In this document: one piece after another, positions 5,927 to 13,450 of the stretch
Layout: the number at the start of each line of letters is the position of its first letter
How positions within the stretch are numbered: the first letter of the stretch is position 1
Source of the DNA: Shewanellaceae bacterium
Lineage (GTDB): Bacteria; Pseudomonadota; Gammaproteobacteria; Enterobacterales; Shewanellaceae
Direction of reading: 5' to 3'
DNA: 14,995 nt
NCBI GenBank assembly: GCA_016779685.1
Contig: JADHND010000015.1
Location: forward strand, 1-14,995
Notes under the pieces: generated by a model
What the model was told of the DNA's origin: nothing
The model's input: the letters and a program-made list of their open reading frames with translations, nothing else
Database searches by the model: none
Program-made: the position numbers and the translations under genes

Positions 5927-7645
5927 TTAATGCGACTTTCGTTTGCTGTCTTCACGGCGTTGGCGTGGCTTAACTGGGCTGGTACTACCACCATGACCAC
6001 TGGCCTCACGAATGTTAAGTCGACGACCACAGACTCGAACCTTCGCTAGATGGTTAATCACATCTTTAGGCATGCCTTCAGGTAAGTCAACAGTCGTGGT
6101 CTCATCATACAACTTAATTTGACCGATAAACTTACTTTCAATATTGGCTTCGTTGGCGATGGCACCAACGATGTTACCTACGTTAACATGGTGTTGACGT
6201 CCAACATCGATCTGATAGCGCTTCATGGTGACATTAGGGGCGCCTGTGATACCTTTTGAGGCACCACGCTTCGCGTCGCGGCGACGCTCTTGACCTTCTG
6301 GTTGACGTGTCTTTTCTCGCAGTGGTAAATCTTTGACTTCGAGTGGACGTGCTTTTTGTGCTTGATATAACAGAGCTATCGCTAAGGTTTCAGCAGTGAC
6401 GTCAAGTTTCTCGGATAAACTGGTAACCGCTTGCTCTATAAAGGTCAGCGATTCGTTTTCCAATGTGGCCTTTAGCGTGTTGCCTAAACGCTCGAGTCGC
6501 TTTTGACCGACATCAGTAGGTTTAGGGACTTGCATCGGGATCATGCGGCTACCCGTCGTGCGCTCGATATTGCGTAACATACGTATTTCACGATTGGTCA
6601 CAAATAACAATGCTTTTCCGGTACGCCCCGCGCGCCCTGTACGACCAATTCTATGAACGTAGGCTTCGGCATCGTATGGGATATCATAGTTAATGACCAG
6701 CTCGATCCGAGGTACATCAATACCACGTGCTGCTACATCAGTTGCAATGACGATATCAAGCTTGCCACTTTTCAGTGCATCAATGGTTTGTTCGCGCATG
6801 GCTTGGTTCATATCGCCGTGTAGGGCGGCAGCAGTATAGCCACGTGCTTCGAGTTTATCCGCTAACTCAACGGTCGCGTTGCGAGTACGTGCAAATATGA
6901 TCACACCGTCGGTCTGTTCGACTTCTAAGATGCGGCTAAGCGCTTCAAGCTTGTGATGCGGCGTGACCTGCAAGAATTGCTGAGTAATACCAGCTACAGT
7001 TGCCGTTTTAGCTGCAATTTTAACGTGCTCAGGTTCTTTTAAGTGTCGGTTAGCGACTCTCCGAATAGCGTCAGGCATGGTTGCGGAAAACAAGGCCAAT
7101 TGTCGCTCCGCAGGGGTGTGCTCAAGAATCCATTCAATGTCTTCGATAAAGCCCATCTTTAACATTTCGTCGGCTTCATCTAAGACCAAGGCTTTTAGCG
7201 TAGCGAGTTTAAGTGAGCCACGACGAATGTGATCCATCACCCGACCTGGGGTGCCAACGATCACTTGTGGGTGACGGCGAAGTTGACGTAATTGCTGATC
7301 CATGCTTTGACCACCGTAAATTGGCAACACATGGAAATTCGGGAGAAATTGCCCGTAGCTTTGGAACGCTTCTGAAACCTGAATCGCCAATTCACGAGTA
7401 GGTGCTAAAACCAGCACTTGCACGTTTTTGGCGTCAAAATCGATACGAGATAATAAAGGGAGTGAGAAAGCGGCTGTTTTACCGGTTCCAGTTTGTGCTT
7501 GCCCAAGAACATCACGCCCAGCCTGGAGGGGCTTAATACTGGCTAGTTGAATGGGAGTGGGCTTTTCATAGCCGAGTTTATTTAATGCTTCTAAAACGGG
7601 CTTAGCTAGCGCTAAATCGCTAAATGTAACTTCTGTGGATGACAT
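5927..7645 (-). CDS. deaD: DEAD-box ATP-dependent RNA helicase, DeaD/CsdA type
   Basis: This enzyme unwinds structured RNA and, in CsdA-type relatives, helps ribosome assembly and mRNA decay at low temperature. Of 572 residues, the core shows the Q motif (FSDL...PTPIQ, 8-33), motif I AQTGTGKT (50-57), Ia PTRELA (82-87), Ib TPGR (132-135), II DEAD (156-159), III SAT (187-189), IV IIFARTR (249-255), V ATDVAARGID (301-310) and VI HRIGRTGRAG (331-340). Residues 380-435 are helical. Residues 472-546 (MKRYQIDVGRQHHVNVGNIVGAI...) are the DbpA-type RNA-binding fold that marks the DeaD/CsdA subgroup, followed by a short basic tail. The start is the ATG at 7645, nine bases after AAGGCAAG; an upstream TTG at 7669 would add eight residues without support. 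uvrA lies 162 bp upstream on the same strand with no clear terminator between, so some read-through is possible. The 162-bp leader could suit cold-shock control, as known for E. coli csdA, but I see no specific element. Confidence 0.93.
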   Translation of the reverse strand: MSSTEVTFSDLALAKPVLEALNKLGYEKPTPIQLASIKPLQAGRDVLGQAQTGTGKTAAFSLPLLSRIDFDAKNVQVLVLAPTRELAIQVSEAFQSYGQFLPNFHVLPIYGGQSMDQQLRQLRRHPQVIVGTPGRVMDHIRRGSLKLATLKALVLDEADEMLKMGFIEDIEWILEHTPAERQLALFSATMPDAIRRVANRHLKEPEHVKIAAKTATVAGITQQFLQVTPHHKLEALSRILEVEQTDGVIIFARTRNATVELADKLEARGYTAAALHGDMNQAMREQTIDALKSGKLDIVIATDVAARGIDVPRIELVINYDIPYDAEAYVHRIGRTGRAGRTGKALLFVTNREIRMLRNIERTTGSRMIPMQVPKPTDVGQKRLERLGNTLKATLENESLTFIEQAVTSLSEKLDVTAETLAIALLYQAQKARPLEVKDLPLREKTRQPEGQERRRDAKRGASKGITGAPNVTMKRYQIDVGRQHHVNVGNIVGAIANEANIESKFIGQIKLYDETTTVDLPEGMPKDVINHLAKVRVCGRRLNIREASGHGGSTSPVKPRQRREDSKRKSH

Positions 7646-7807
7646 GAATCTTGCCTTTTGGTACTTCAATAAATTAAGTTAAACAAGCCAAAATCATAAT
7701 CATCCGTCATGGATCACCCTATAATTTCAGCCATACAAACCGAGAATGGTACCATAAATAGCTGTCAATGAAAAGAAAAACAATTGTCTATGTCACAGAA
7801 GTCGGAT

Positions 7808-10630
7808 TTAAAGCATCGCTTGTAAAAAGTGGCCAGTATGCGAGTTCGGATGGCTGGCCACCTGCTCTGGTGTGCCCGTCGCGACAATGGTGCCACCACC
7901 GCTGCCACCTTCGGGGCCTAGATCAATGATCCAGTCAGCTGTCTTGACCACGTCAAGGTTGTGTTCGATGACCACCACAGTATTGCCTTGATCTCTGAGC
8001 TGATGCAGCACATTGAGCAGCATTTGAATGTCATAAAAATGCAGGCCTGTTGTGGGTTCATCTAAAATATACAGCGTACGGCCAGTGCCTCGTTTGGAGA
8101 GCTCTTTCGCCAGCTTAACTCGCTGTGCTTCACCACCGGATAGCGTTGTGGCGCTTTGACCGAGTTTGATGTAACTCAGGCCTACTTCAATCAAGGTGGT
8201 CAGTTTACGGTGGATGGCTGGAATGGCATCAAAAAAAACGGCTGCTTCTTCAACGGTCATCGCTAAAACTTGGTGGATATTTTTACCTTTATAGGTGATT
8301 TCAAGGGTTTCCCGGTTGTAGCGTTTGCCTTGGCAGACGTCACAAGGTACGTACACATCAGGTAAAAAGTGCATTTCCACCTTAATAAGCCCGTCGCCTT
8401 GGCAAGCTTCGCAACGACCACCTTTGACATTAAATGAAAAGCGCCCAGCTTTGTATCCTCGTGCATTAGCTTCATTGGTGACGGCAAACAACTCTCGGAT
8501 CGGGGTGAAAATCCCGGTATAAGTGGCTGGATTCGAACGCGGCGTACGTCCGATAGGGCTTTGATCGATGTCAATGACTTTATCGCATTGCTCAATGCCT
8601 TGATGATCTTGATGCGTTTTGGCTTGATTGGCTTTGGCGCCATTTAGAATTTCATGCGCCAATGGAAATAGGGTATCGTTAATCAGGGTTGATTTGCCTG
8701 AGCCGGAGACACCCGTGATGCAGGTCATGACCCCGATAGGCAAATGTAAATTCACGGATTGTAAGTTGTTGCCCGAAGCACCATAAATGCTGATGCAGCG
8801 TTCAAGATCAACAGGTGTACGCACATTAGGCACTTCGATTTTTTTCTTTCCAGATAAGTATTGCCCCGTTAAAGATGCAGGGGTGTTTGCAATGACCTCG
8901 ACATCACCTTGCGCGATGACTTGCCCACCATGTATACCCGCGCCTGGCCCAATATCAATAATGTGATCGGCGGCGCGGATAGCATCTTCATCGTGTTCCA
9001 CGACCAAAACCGTATTGCCCAAGTCTCGTAAATGAATCAAAGTCTTGAGTAATTTGTCATTGTCCCTTTGATGGAGACCAATGGATGGTTCGTCTAAGAC
9101 ATACATCACGCCTACTAAGCCTGCGCCAATTTGAGATGCCAGTCGAATTCGCTGAGCTTCGCCGCCAGACAATGTGTCAGCAGAACGTGCTAAGGACAAG
9201 TAGTTGAGGCCCACATTGATTAAAAAATACAACCTTTCGTTGATCTCTTTGAGAATCTTTTCGGCTATCTGAGCTTTTTGACCGCTGAGCTTGAGCTGCT
9301 GAAAATGAGCATGGCATTGGGCGATGGACATGTCGCACAAGGTAGGTAGGTTCACGTCGTTGATGAAGACCAACCGAGATTCTTCTTTTAGACGGGTACC
9401 ACGGCAGCTTCGACATTGATCCACACTAATGTATTTCGCTAACTCTTCTCTAACTGAGTTGGATTCTGATTCTCGATAGCGCCGCTCCATGTTGTGTAGA
9501 ATACCTTCGAAGGGATGACGGCGTTTAATCACATCACCACGATCATTGATGTATTTAAAATCAATCTCGACTTTACCTGAACCATATAGCAGCTTTTGCT
9601 TAATGTTATCTTCTATGGCTTGATAGGGTTGTTCGATATCAAAATGGTAGTGCTCACTAAGAGAACGTAGCATCTGATGGTAGTAGAAGCTGCGTCGATC
9701 CCAACCTCGAATAGCACCTCCTGCTAAGGACAACTCTGGATTGCTAACAATGCGTTCTTCATCAAAGAACTGCTGCACGCCTAGGCCATCACATGTTTGG
9801 CAAGCGCCAGCGGGGTTATTAAATGAAAACACGCGCGGTTCAATTTCAGATATGCTATAACCACAACTCGGACAAGCAAAATTCGCCGAAAAGGTGATAG
9901 GTGCCGTTTCAGGATCATCGAGACTTTGTACCAAAGCAATGCCATGCGTTAGTTCTAACGCTGTTTCAAACGACTCGGCTAACCGTTGTTTGAGATCTGG
10001 TTTTACCTTAAAGCGATCAATGACCACCTCAATATCATGTTTAATGTGTAAATCTAACGAAGGCGGATCCGATAAGTCACACAATTCACCATCAATGCGA
10101 GCACGAAGAAAACCTTGCGCTAGTAAGCCGTCGAGTAGTTTTAGATGCTCTCCTTTACGTCCTCGCACGACAGGCGCCAGGAGCATCTGTTTACTTTGTG
10201 CAGGTAAGGCCAAGACATAATCTACCATTTGTGAGACCGTTTGTGCTTTTAAAGGCGTGTTGTGGGTAGGGCAGCGTGGTTCGCCAATGCGGGCAAACAG
10301 CAAGCGTAAATAATCTAATATTTCAGTGATGGTGCCAACAGTCGAGCGAGGATTGTGCGAAGTTGATTTTTGCTCAATCGAAATCGCCGGGCTCAGTCCT
10401 TCAATGTGATCGACATCGGGCTTTTCCATTAGACTTAAAAACTGACGAGCATAAGCTGACAATGATTCGACGTAGCGGCGTTGGCCTTCAGCATATAAGG
10501 TATCAAAAGCCAGCGATGATTTACCTGAGCCAGATAAACCTGTGATCACCACCAATTGATCGCGCGGAATATCAAGATGAATGTTTTTTAAATTATGAGT
10601 GCGAGCTCCGCGGACTTCAATGGTTTTCAT
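7808..10630 (-). CDS. uvrA: UvrABC excinuclease subunit A
   Basis: UvrA is the damage-sensing ABC-type ATPase of nucleotide excision repair; it dimerises, loads UvrB at lesions and then leaves. At 940 residues it equals the E. coli protein in length. The first ATPase half has Walker A GLSGSGKSS (31-39) and signature LSGGEAQRIRLASQIG. The second has Walker A GVSGSGKST (640-648) and signature LSGGEAQRVKLAKEL. Both halves have the LDEP Walker B (VLDEPSIGLH and ILDEPTTGLH). Zinc-binding cysteine pairs are visible as CPSCG with CQTC in the first half and CEAC with CDVC in the second. The start MKTIEVRGARTHNLKNI is the usual N terminus. uvrA is divergent from the MFS gene, with 182 bp between. That gap contains no CTG on the + strand, so it has no canonical LexA box of the CTGT-N8-ACAG type, unlike E. 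coli uvrA. Confidence 0.98.
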   Translation of the reverse strand: MKTIEVRGARTHNLKNIHLDIPRDQLVVITGLSGSGKSSLAFDTLYAEGQRRYVESLSAYARQFLSLMEKPDVDHIEGLSPAISIEQKSTSHNPRSTVGTITEILDYLRLLFARIGEPRCPTHNTPLKAQTVSQMVDYVLALPAQSKQMLLAPVVRGRKGEHLKLLDGLLAQGFLRARIDGELCDLSDPPSLDLHIKHDIEVVIDRFKVKPDLKQRLAESFETALELTHGIALVQSLDDPETAPITFSANFACPSCGYSISEIEPRVFSFNNPAGACQTCDGLGVQQFFDEERIVSNPELSLAGGAIRGWDRRSFYYHQMLRSLSEHYHFDIEQPYQAIEDNIKQKLLYGSGKVEIDFKYINDRGDVIKRRHPFEGILHNMERRYRESESNSVREELAKYISVDQCRSCRGTRLKEESRLVFINDVNLPTLCDMSIAQCHAHFQQLKLSGQKAQIAEKILKEINERLYFLINVGLNYLSLARSADTLSGGEAQRIRLASQIGAGLVGVMYVLDEPSIGLHQRDNDKLLKTLIHLRDLGNTVLVVEHDEDAIRAADHIIDIGPGAGIHGGQVIAQGDVEVIANTPASLTGQYLSGKKKIEVPNVRTPVDLERCISIYGASGNNLQSVNLHLPIGVMTCITGVSGSGKSTLINDTLFPLAHEILNGAKANQAKTHQDHQGIEQCDKVIDIDQSPIGRTPRSNPATYTGIFTPIRELFAVTNEANARGYKAGRFSFNVKGGRCEACQGDGLIKVEMHFLPDVYVPCDVCQGKRYNRETLEITYKGKNIHQVLAMTVEEAAVFFDAIPAIHRKLTTLIEVGLSYIKLGQSATTLSGGEAQRVKLAKELSKRGTGRTLYILDEPTTGLHFYDIQMLLNVLHQLRDQGNTVVVIEHNLDVVKTADWIIDLGPEGGSGGGTIVATGTPEQVASHPNSHTGHFLQAML

Positions 10631-10669
10631 GGATTTATGATCTCAAAGACGACGATGAAAATTTCAACA

Positions 10670-10678
10670 ATTATGCCA
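10670..10678 (-). promoter_or_regulatory. Possible extended -10 promoter of uvrA
   Basis: On the minus strand TGG directly precedes CATAAT, an extended -10 arrangement (TGn plus 5 of 6 consensus). The predicted start near 10663 gives a leader of about 33 nt before the uvrA ATG. No convincing -35 is seen, which extended -10 promoters tolerate. Confidence 0.35.
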
Positions 10679-10745
10679 CAGATAGATGAGATTACCTATA
10701 GAGGAGATGAAAAAGGTCGTAGGGTCACGAATCCAATGTTTTTCA

Positions 10746-10775
10746 TTGTGGTTGAGTTTTTATTCGTGATATTAT
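10746..10775 (+). promoter_or_regulatory. Possible promoter of the yajR-ssb-dnaT-dnaC series
   Basis: TTGTGG (10746-10751), an 18-base spacer and TATTAT (10770-10775, 5 of 6) lie 37 bases before the GTG start at 10813. The -35 is poor. It is the best candidate in the divergent gap. Confidence 0.3.
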
Positions 10776-10812
10776 GAATCAGTATTGGTTTTAAACGGTA
10801 TGGAATTTTAGC

Positions 10813-12165
10813 GTGGAAAAGCTCTCAAATATTGAAAAAAAAGCAGCGTTTTCTTTAGCCAGCATTTTCGGGCTACGGATGATGGGTTTGTTTATGATCA
10901 TGCCTGTTTTTGCTACCTATAGTACTTATTTAGAAGGCGTGACCCCCTTGTGGATTGGTATTGCCATAGGCGCTTACGGGTTGACGCAAGCCGTGTTTCA
11001 AATTCCGATGGGCATGTTGTCCGATCGTTTCGGGCGTAAGCCCATTATTGTAGCTGGTTTAATGCTGTTTGCATTGGGCTCTTGGATCGCTGCGCAGGCG
11101 CAAACCATCGAGATGGTGATTCTAGGACGCGCTATGCAAGGGATGGGAGCCATTGCCAGCGCAATTTTAGCGCTGGCTGCCGACTTGAGTCGAGATGAGC
11201 AGCGCGTCAAAGTGATGGCTATCATCGGCAGCTGCATTGGGTTGTCATTCGCATTATCGATGATATTAGGGCCGCTTTTAGCTGAAAAAATCGGCTTACC
11301 AGGCTTGTTTAAAGTGACCAGCGTTGGGGCGTTATTGGGTATTGCATTGATTCTGTACGCGGTGCCGCATCCTTATGTGAAAGCCCCGATAGGCGACACG
11401 ACTGCTGCCGTGAGTTATTTGTTGCCTTTACTGCGACATCCCCAATTGCTCCGGTTAAATGTTGGCATTTTTATGTTGCACTTGCTGTTGACGGCGTTGT
11501 TTGTTGTGTTGCCTTGGTTGCTTATTGAAGCGGGCTTTTCTAGAGAATCGCATTGGCAGTTGTATTTGCCTACCTTTTTGTTGTCGTTTGTGTTGATGGT
11601 GCCGTTGATGATGTACGCTATGAAGCGGCAGGCAATGTTGACGGTGTTTCGTGGATCGATTGTCCTCTTAGCGGCAGCGTTGGTGGTGATGTTGATGGCG
11701 TGGCAGCAACGCTGGGGCTTGTTTGGTGCGACGATCCTGTTTTTTGTAGGCTTTAACTTTTTAGAAGCGGCTTTACCTAGCATGGTAACGCAAAGTTGCC
11801 CAGTGGGAACCAAAGGCACAGCCATGGGTATTTACTCTAGTTGCCAGTTTTTGGGTGCATTTTGTGGTGGTCTACTTGGCGGAGCTGTGTATCAATACGC
11901 AGGGGCACCGATGTTGCTACAAATATTGCTGCTGTTGTTGACGGCTTGGTTGCTCCTTTCATGGAGTATGCAAGCGCCAAAGCGTTTTAAAAACTATACC
12001 TTAACCAGCACTGCGTTGGGCGTACAATCAGCCCAACACATGGTTGATAAATTAACACAGTTGACCGGTGTTGCCGAAGTGGTGGTCGTTCCTGCTGAAA
12101 AAACGGCTTATTTAAAAGTCGATGAACGATTTAATGTCAGCGAAGCTAGAGCTGTGATTGGCTAG
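10813..12165 (+). CDS. yajR: YajR-like MFS transporter with C-terminal YAM domain
   Basis: A 450-residue inner-membrane transporter of the major facilitator superfamily with about twelve hydrophobic segments (roughly 12-390). The N terminus (FGLRMMGLFMIMPVFA) is typical of the YajR/PA4233-like group, and motif A is GMLSDRFGRKP (67-77). Residues 397-450 form a small soluble domain with GVAEVVVVPAEKTAYLKVD; in E. coli YajR the corresponding YAM domain has a ferredoxin-like fold. The length is close to that of E. coli YajR (454). The start is a GTG at 10813; a stop lies in frame just upstream (10792), and no better start exists. Its place between uvrA and ssb is conserved in other gammaproteobacteria such as Pseudomonas, but the location gives no clear clue to its substrate, which is unknown. 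ssb follows after 45 bases on the same strand. The family is secure; the gene symbol is by similarity of architecture. Confidence 0.88.
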   Translation: MEKLSNIEKKAAFSLASIFGLRMMGLFMIMPVFATYSTYLEGVTPLWIGIAIGAYGLTQAVFQIPMGMLSDRFGRKPIIVAGLMLFALGSWIAAQAQTIEMVILGRAMQGMGAIASAILALAADLSRDEQRVKVMAIIGSCIGLSFALSMILGPLLAEKIGLPGLFKVTSVGALLGIALILYAVPHPYVKAPIGDTTAAVSYLLPLLRHPQLLRLNVGIFMLHLLLTALFVVLPWLLIEAGFSRESHWQLYLPTFLLSFVLMVPLMMYAMKRQAMLTVFRGSIVLLAAALVVMLMAWQQRWGLFGATILFFVGFNFLEAALPSMVTQSCPVGTKGTAMGIYSSCQFLGAFCGGLLGGAVYQYAGAPMLLQILLLLLTAWLLLSWSMQAPKRFKNYTLTSTALGVQSAQHMVDKLTQLTGVAEVVVVPAEKTAYLKVDERFNVSEARAVIG

Positions 12166-12210
12166 TTTCGTAGATAAGTGGTCATTGAGCATTCATAATG
12201 GGAGAAAAAA

Positions 12211-12780
12211 ATGGCGAGTCGTGGTGTAAATAAAGTTATTTTAGTGGGTAACCTTGGACAAAACCCAGAAGTTCGTTATATGCCTAATGGTAAAGCGGTT
12301 GCCAATATAACAGTGGCAACCTCGGAGTCTTGGAAAGACCAACAAGGGCAAGTGCAAGAAAAAACCGAATGGCATCGGGTGGTCATGTATCAGCGTTTAG
12401 CAGAAATTGCTGGAGAATACTTACAAAAAGGTTCCAAGGTCTATTTAGAAGGTCGTTTACAAACCCGTAAATGGCAAGATCAAAATGGACAAGATCGTTA
12501 TACAACTGATATTGTAGTGAATGAAATGCAGATGTTGGATGGCAGAAGTCAACAAGGTCAAGGGTATCAGGGGCGAGGCCAGCAAGGGGCGCCATCGGAC
12601 TTTCAAGGAAGCGGTCAGGGACAACCTGAATCAGACCAGATGATGGGTGGATCTTCTCCATCACAAGCCGGTTTTGGTCAAGCTAAGCCACATAACAGTG
12701 GGGCGACAGGTTCTCCAAAAAACAACAATCCAGTTGAGCCTGATTTAGGTGATGGTTGGGGCGATGACATTCCATTTTAA
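12211..12780 (+). CDS. ssb: Single-stranded DNA-binding protein
   Basis: SSB coats single-stranded DNA as a tetramer and recruits replication, repair and restart proteins through its C-terminal tip. The 189-residue protein has the OB fold at about residues 3-110 (GVNKVILVGNLGQNPEVRY, EWHRVVMYQRLAEIAGEYL, YLEGRLQTRKWQDQNGQ), then a disordered Gly/Gln/Ser/Pro-rich linker (about 112-180). It ends in the conserved acidic-hydrophobic tip GWGDDIPF. The ATG at 12211 has a good Shine-Dalgarno (GGGAG). No LexA box is seen in the 45-base gap upstream. dnaT follows after 21 bases, suggesting co-expression of SSB with primosome proteins that act on SSB-coated DNA. Confidence 0.98.
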   Translation: MASRGVNKVILVGNLGQNPEVRYMPNGKAVANITVATSESWKDQQGQVQEKTEWHRVVMYQRLAEIAGEYLQKGSKVYLEGRLQTRKWQDQNGQDRYTTDIVVNEMQMLDGRSQQGQGYQGRGQQGAPSDFQGSGQGQPESDQMMGGSSPSQAGFGQAKPHNSGATGSPKNNNPVEPDLGDGWGDDIPF

Positions 12781-12801
12781 TGTGATGTTGCACTGCATTC
12801 G

Positions 12802-13449
12802 ATGAATTTACAAGAATTGCACGCATTTGATGAGCACCCGCAATTGCCGGTGCTTGCTAAGCTCATCTATGTTTTCTCTGGCCAGCGTCAGGCTTTGACA
12901 GGTGTATCCTCGCTGTCGTTGAGTTATCAGCAGATTCAACAAGAGGTCACGGTGATGCTGAGCAATGGCAAGGTTAGGGTGCCTGAATGTGAACACATTC
13001 AAGTGGCTTTAGAGGCGTTATCGCAAACGCCGTTGTTGGATGCGCCACTAGGTGTTGCTGAGGGCTGTGTGGTGCGGTTTCCTTTAGTAACCTGTTTAGA
13101 AGGCGTTGAGCAGCGGCAACCGATGCACGTCTCGTGGCAGCCGAATAATCAACTGGCGCAGTTTTTGAGGTTGTATGGCGTGATCGGAGACGGAACGTAT
13201 CCATCTGAAGCGCTACAAAATTTTGTCGCTTATTGGTTGGCTCGCCAACAGGCGCAGTTTACACAGTTGGTTTGGACACAAAAGTTTGCCCAGCATTTAC
13301 AACGGCTGGGCCTGAATCCAGTGCTTGAACAACGGGTGCCAACGCATCAGCCTGTTGGGTTGCAACAGCCGAATAGTCAGACTGCACAGCAGCAGAATAC
13401 AGCGGCTCTGGTACAACAAGATTTTGCTGATTTTTTGAAAGGATCGTGA
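12802..13449 (+). CDS. dnaT: Primosomal protein DnaT-like, with a non-enteric N-terminal domain
   Basis: DnaT works in replication restart: with PriA and PriB it helps DnaC load DnaB on SSB-coated DNA. The assignment rests on residues 108-168, which match the C-terminal ssDNA-binding domain of E. coli DnaT: MHVSWQP, a helix with LRLYGV, then LQNFVAYW and VWTQKFAQHLQ. The N-terminal 100 residues do not resemble E. coli DnaT. They read like a small winged-helix (LPVLAKLIYVF at 15-25, LSYQQIQQEV at 40-49, HIQVALEALSQTPLLD at 65-80), a form seen in some replication initiators. A Gln/Asn-rich tail (about 180-205) ends in the acidic-hydrophobic QDFADFLKGS. At 215 residues it is longer than E. coli DnaT (179). 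No good Shine-Dalgarno precedes the ATG at 12802, and no upstream in-frame start exists after the ssb stop, so translation may be coupled to ssb. dnaC begins one base after its stop. Confidence 0.82.
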   Translation: MNLQELHAFDEHPQLPVLAKLIYVFSGQRQALTGVSSLSLSYQQIQQEVTVMLSNGKVRVPECEHIQVALEALSQTPLLDAPLGVAEGCVVRFPLVTCLEGVEQRQPMHVSWQPNNQLAQFLRLYGVIGDGTYPSEALQNFVAYWLARQQAQFTQLVWTQKFAQHLQRLGLNPVLEQRVPTHQPVGLQQPNSQTAQQQNTAALVQQDFADFLKGS

Positions 13450-13450
13450 T

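Noticed and set aside
5737..6049. Reading frames on both strands across the 5892-5916 hairpin
   Set aside because: They run through a strong terminator and overlap the ends of two real genes; no recognisable protein.
7646..7807. Possible deaD promoter (TTGTTT-17-TATTTA) and a lone TTGACA in the uvrA-deaD gap
   Set aside because: Only 3 of 6 matches in each box of the first pair, and the TTGACA has no -10 at a valid spacing. No clear uvrA terminator was found here either.
8263..9416. Long antisense and alternative-frame open stretches inside uvrA
   Set aside because: They are shadows of the uvrA frame; the uvrA protein is intact and has all expected motifs.
10655..10777. 40-codon + strand reading frame in the uvrA-yajR gap with a hydrophobic C terminus
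   Set aside because: No Shine-Dalgarno before its ATG, and it overlaps the promoter signals needed by both flanking genes.
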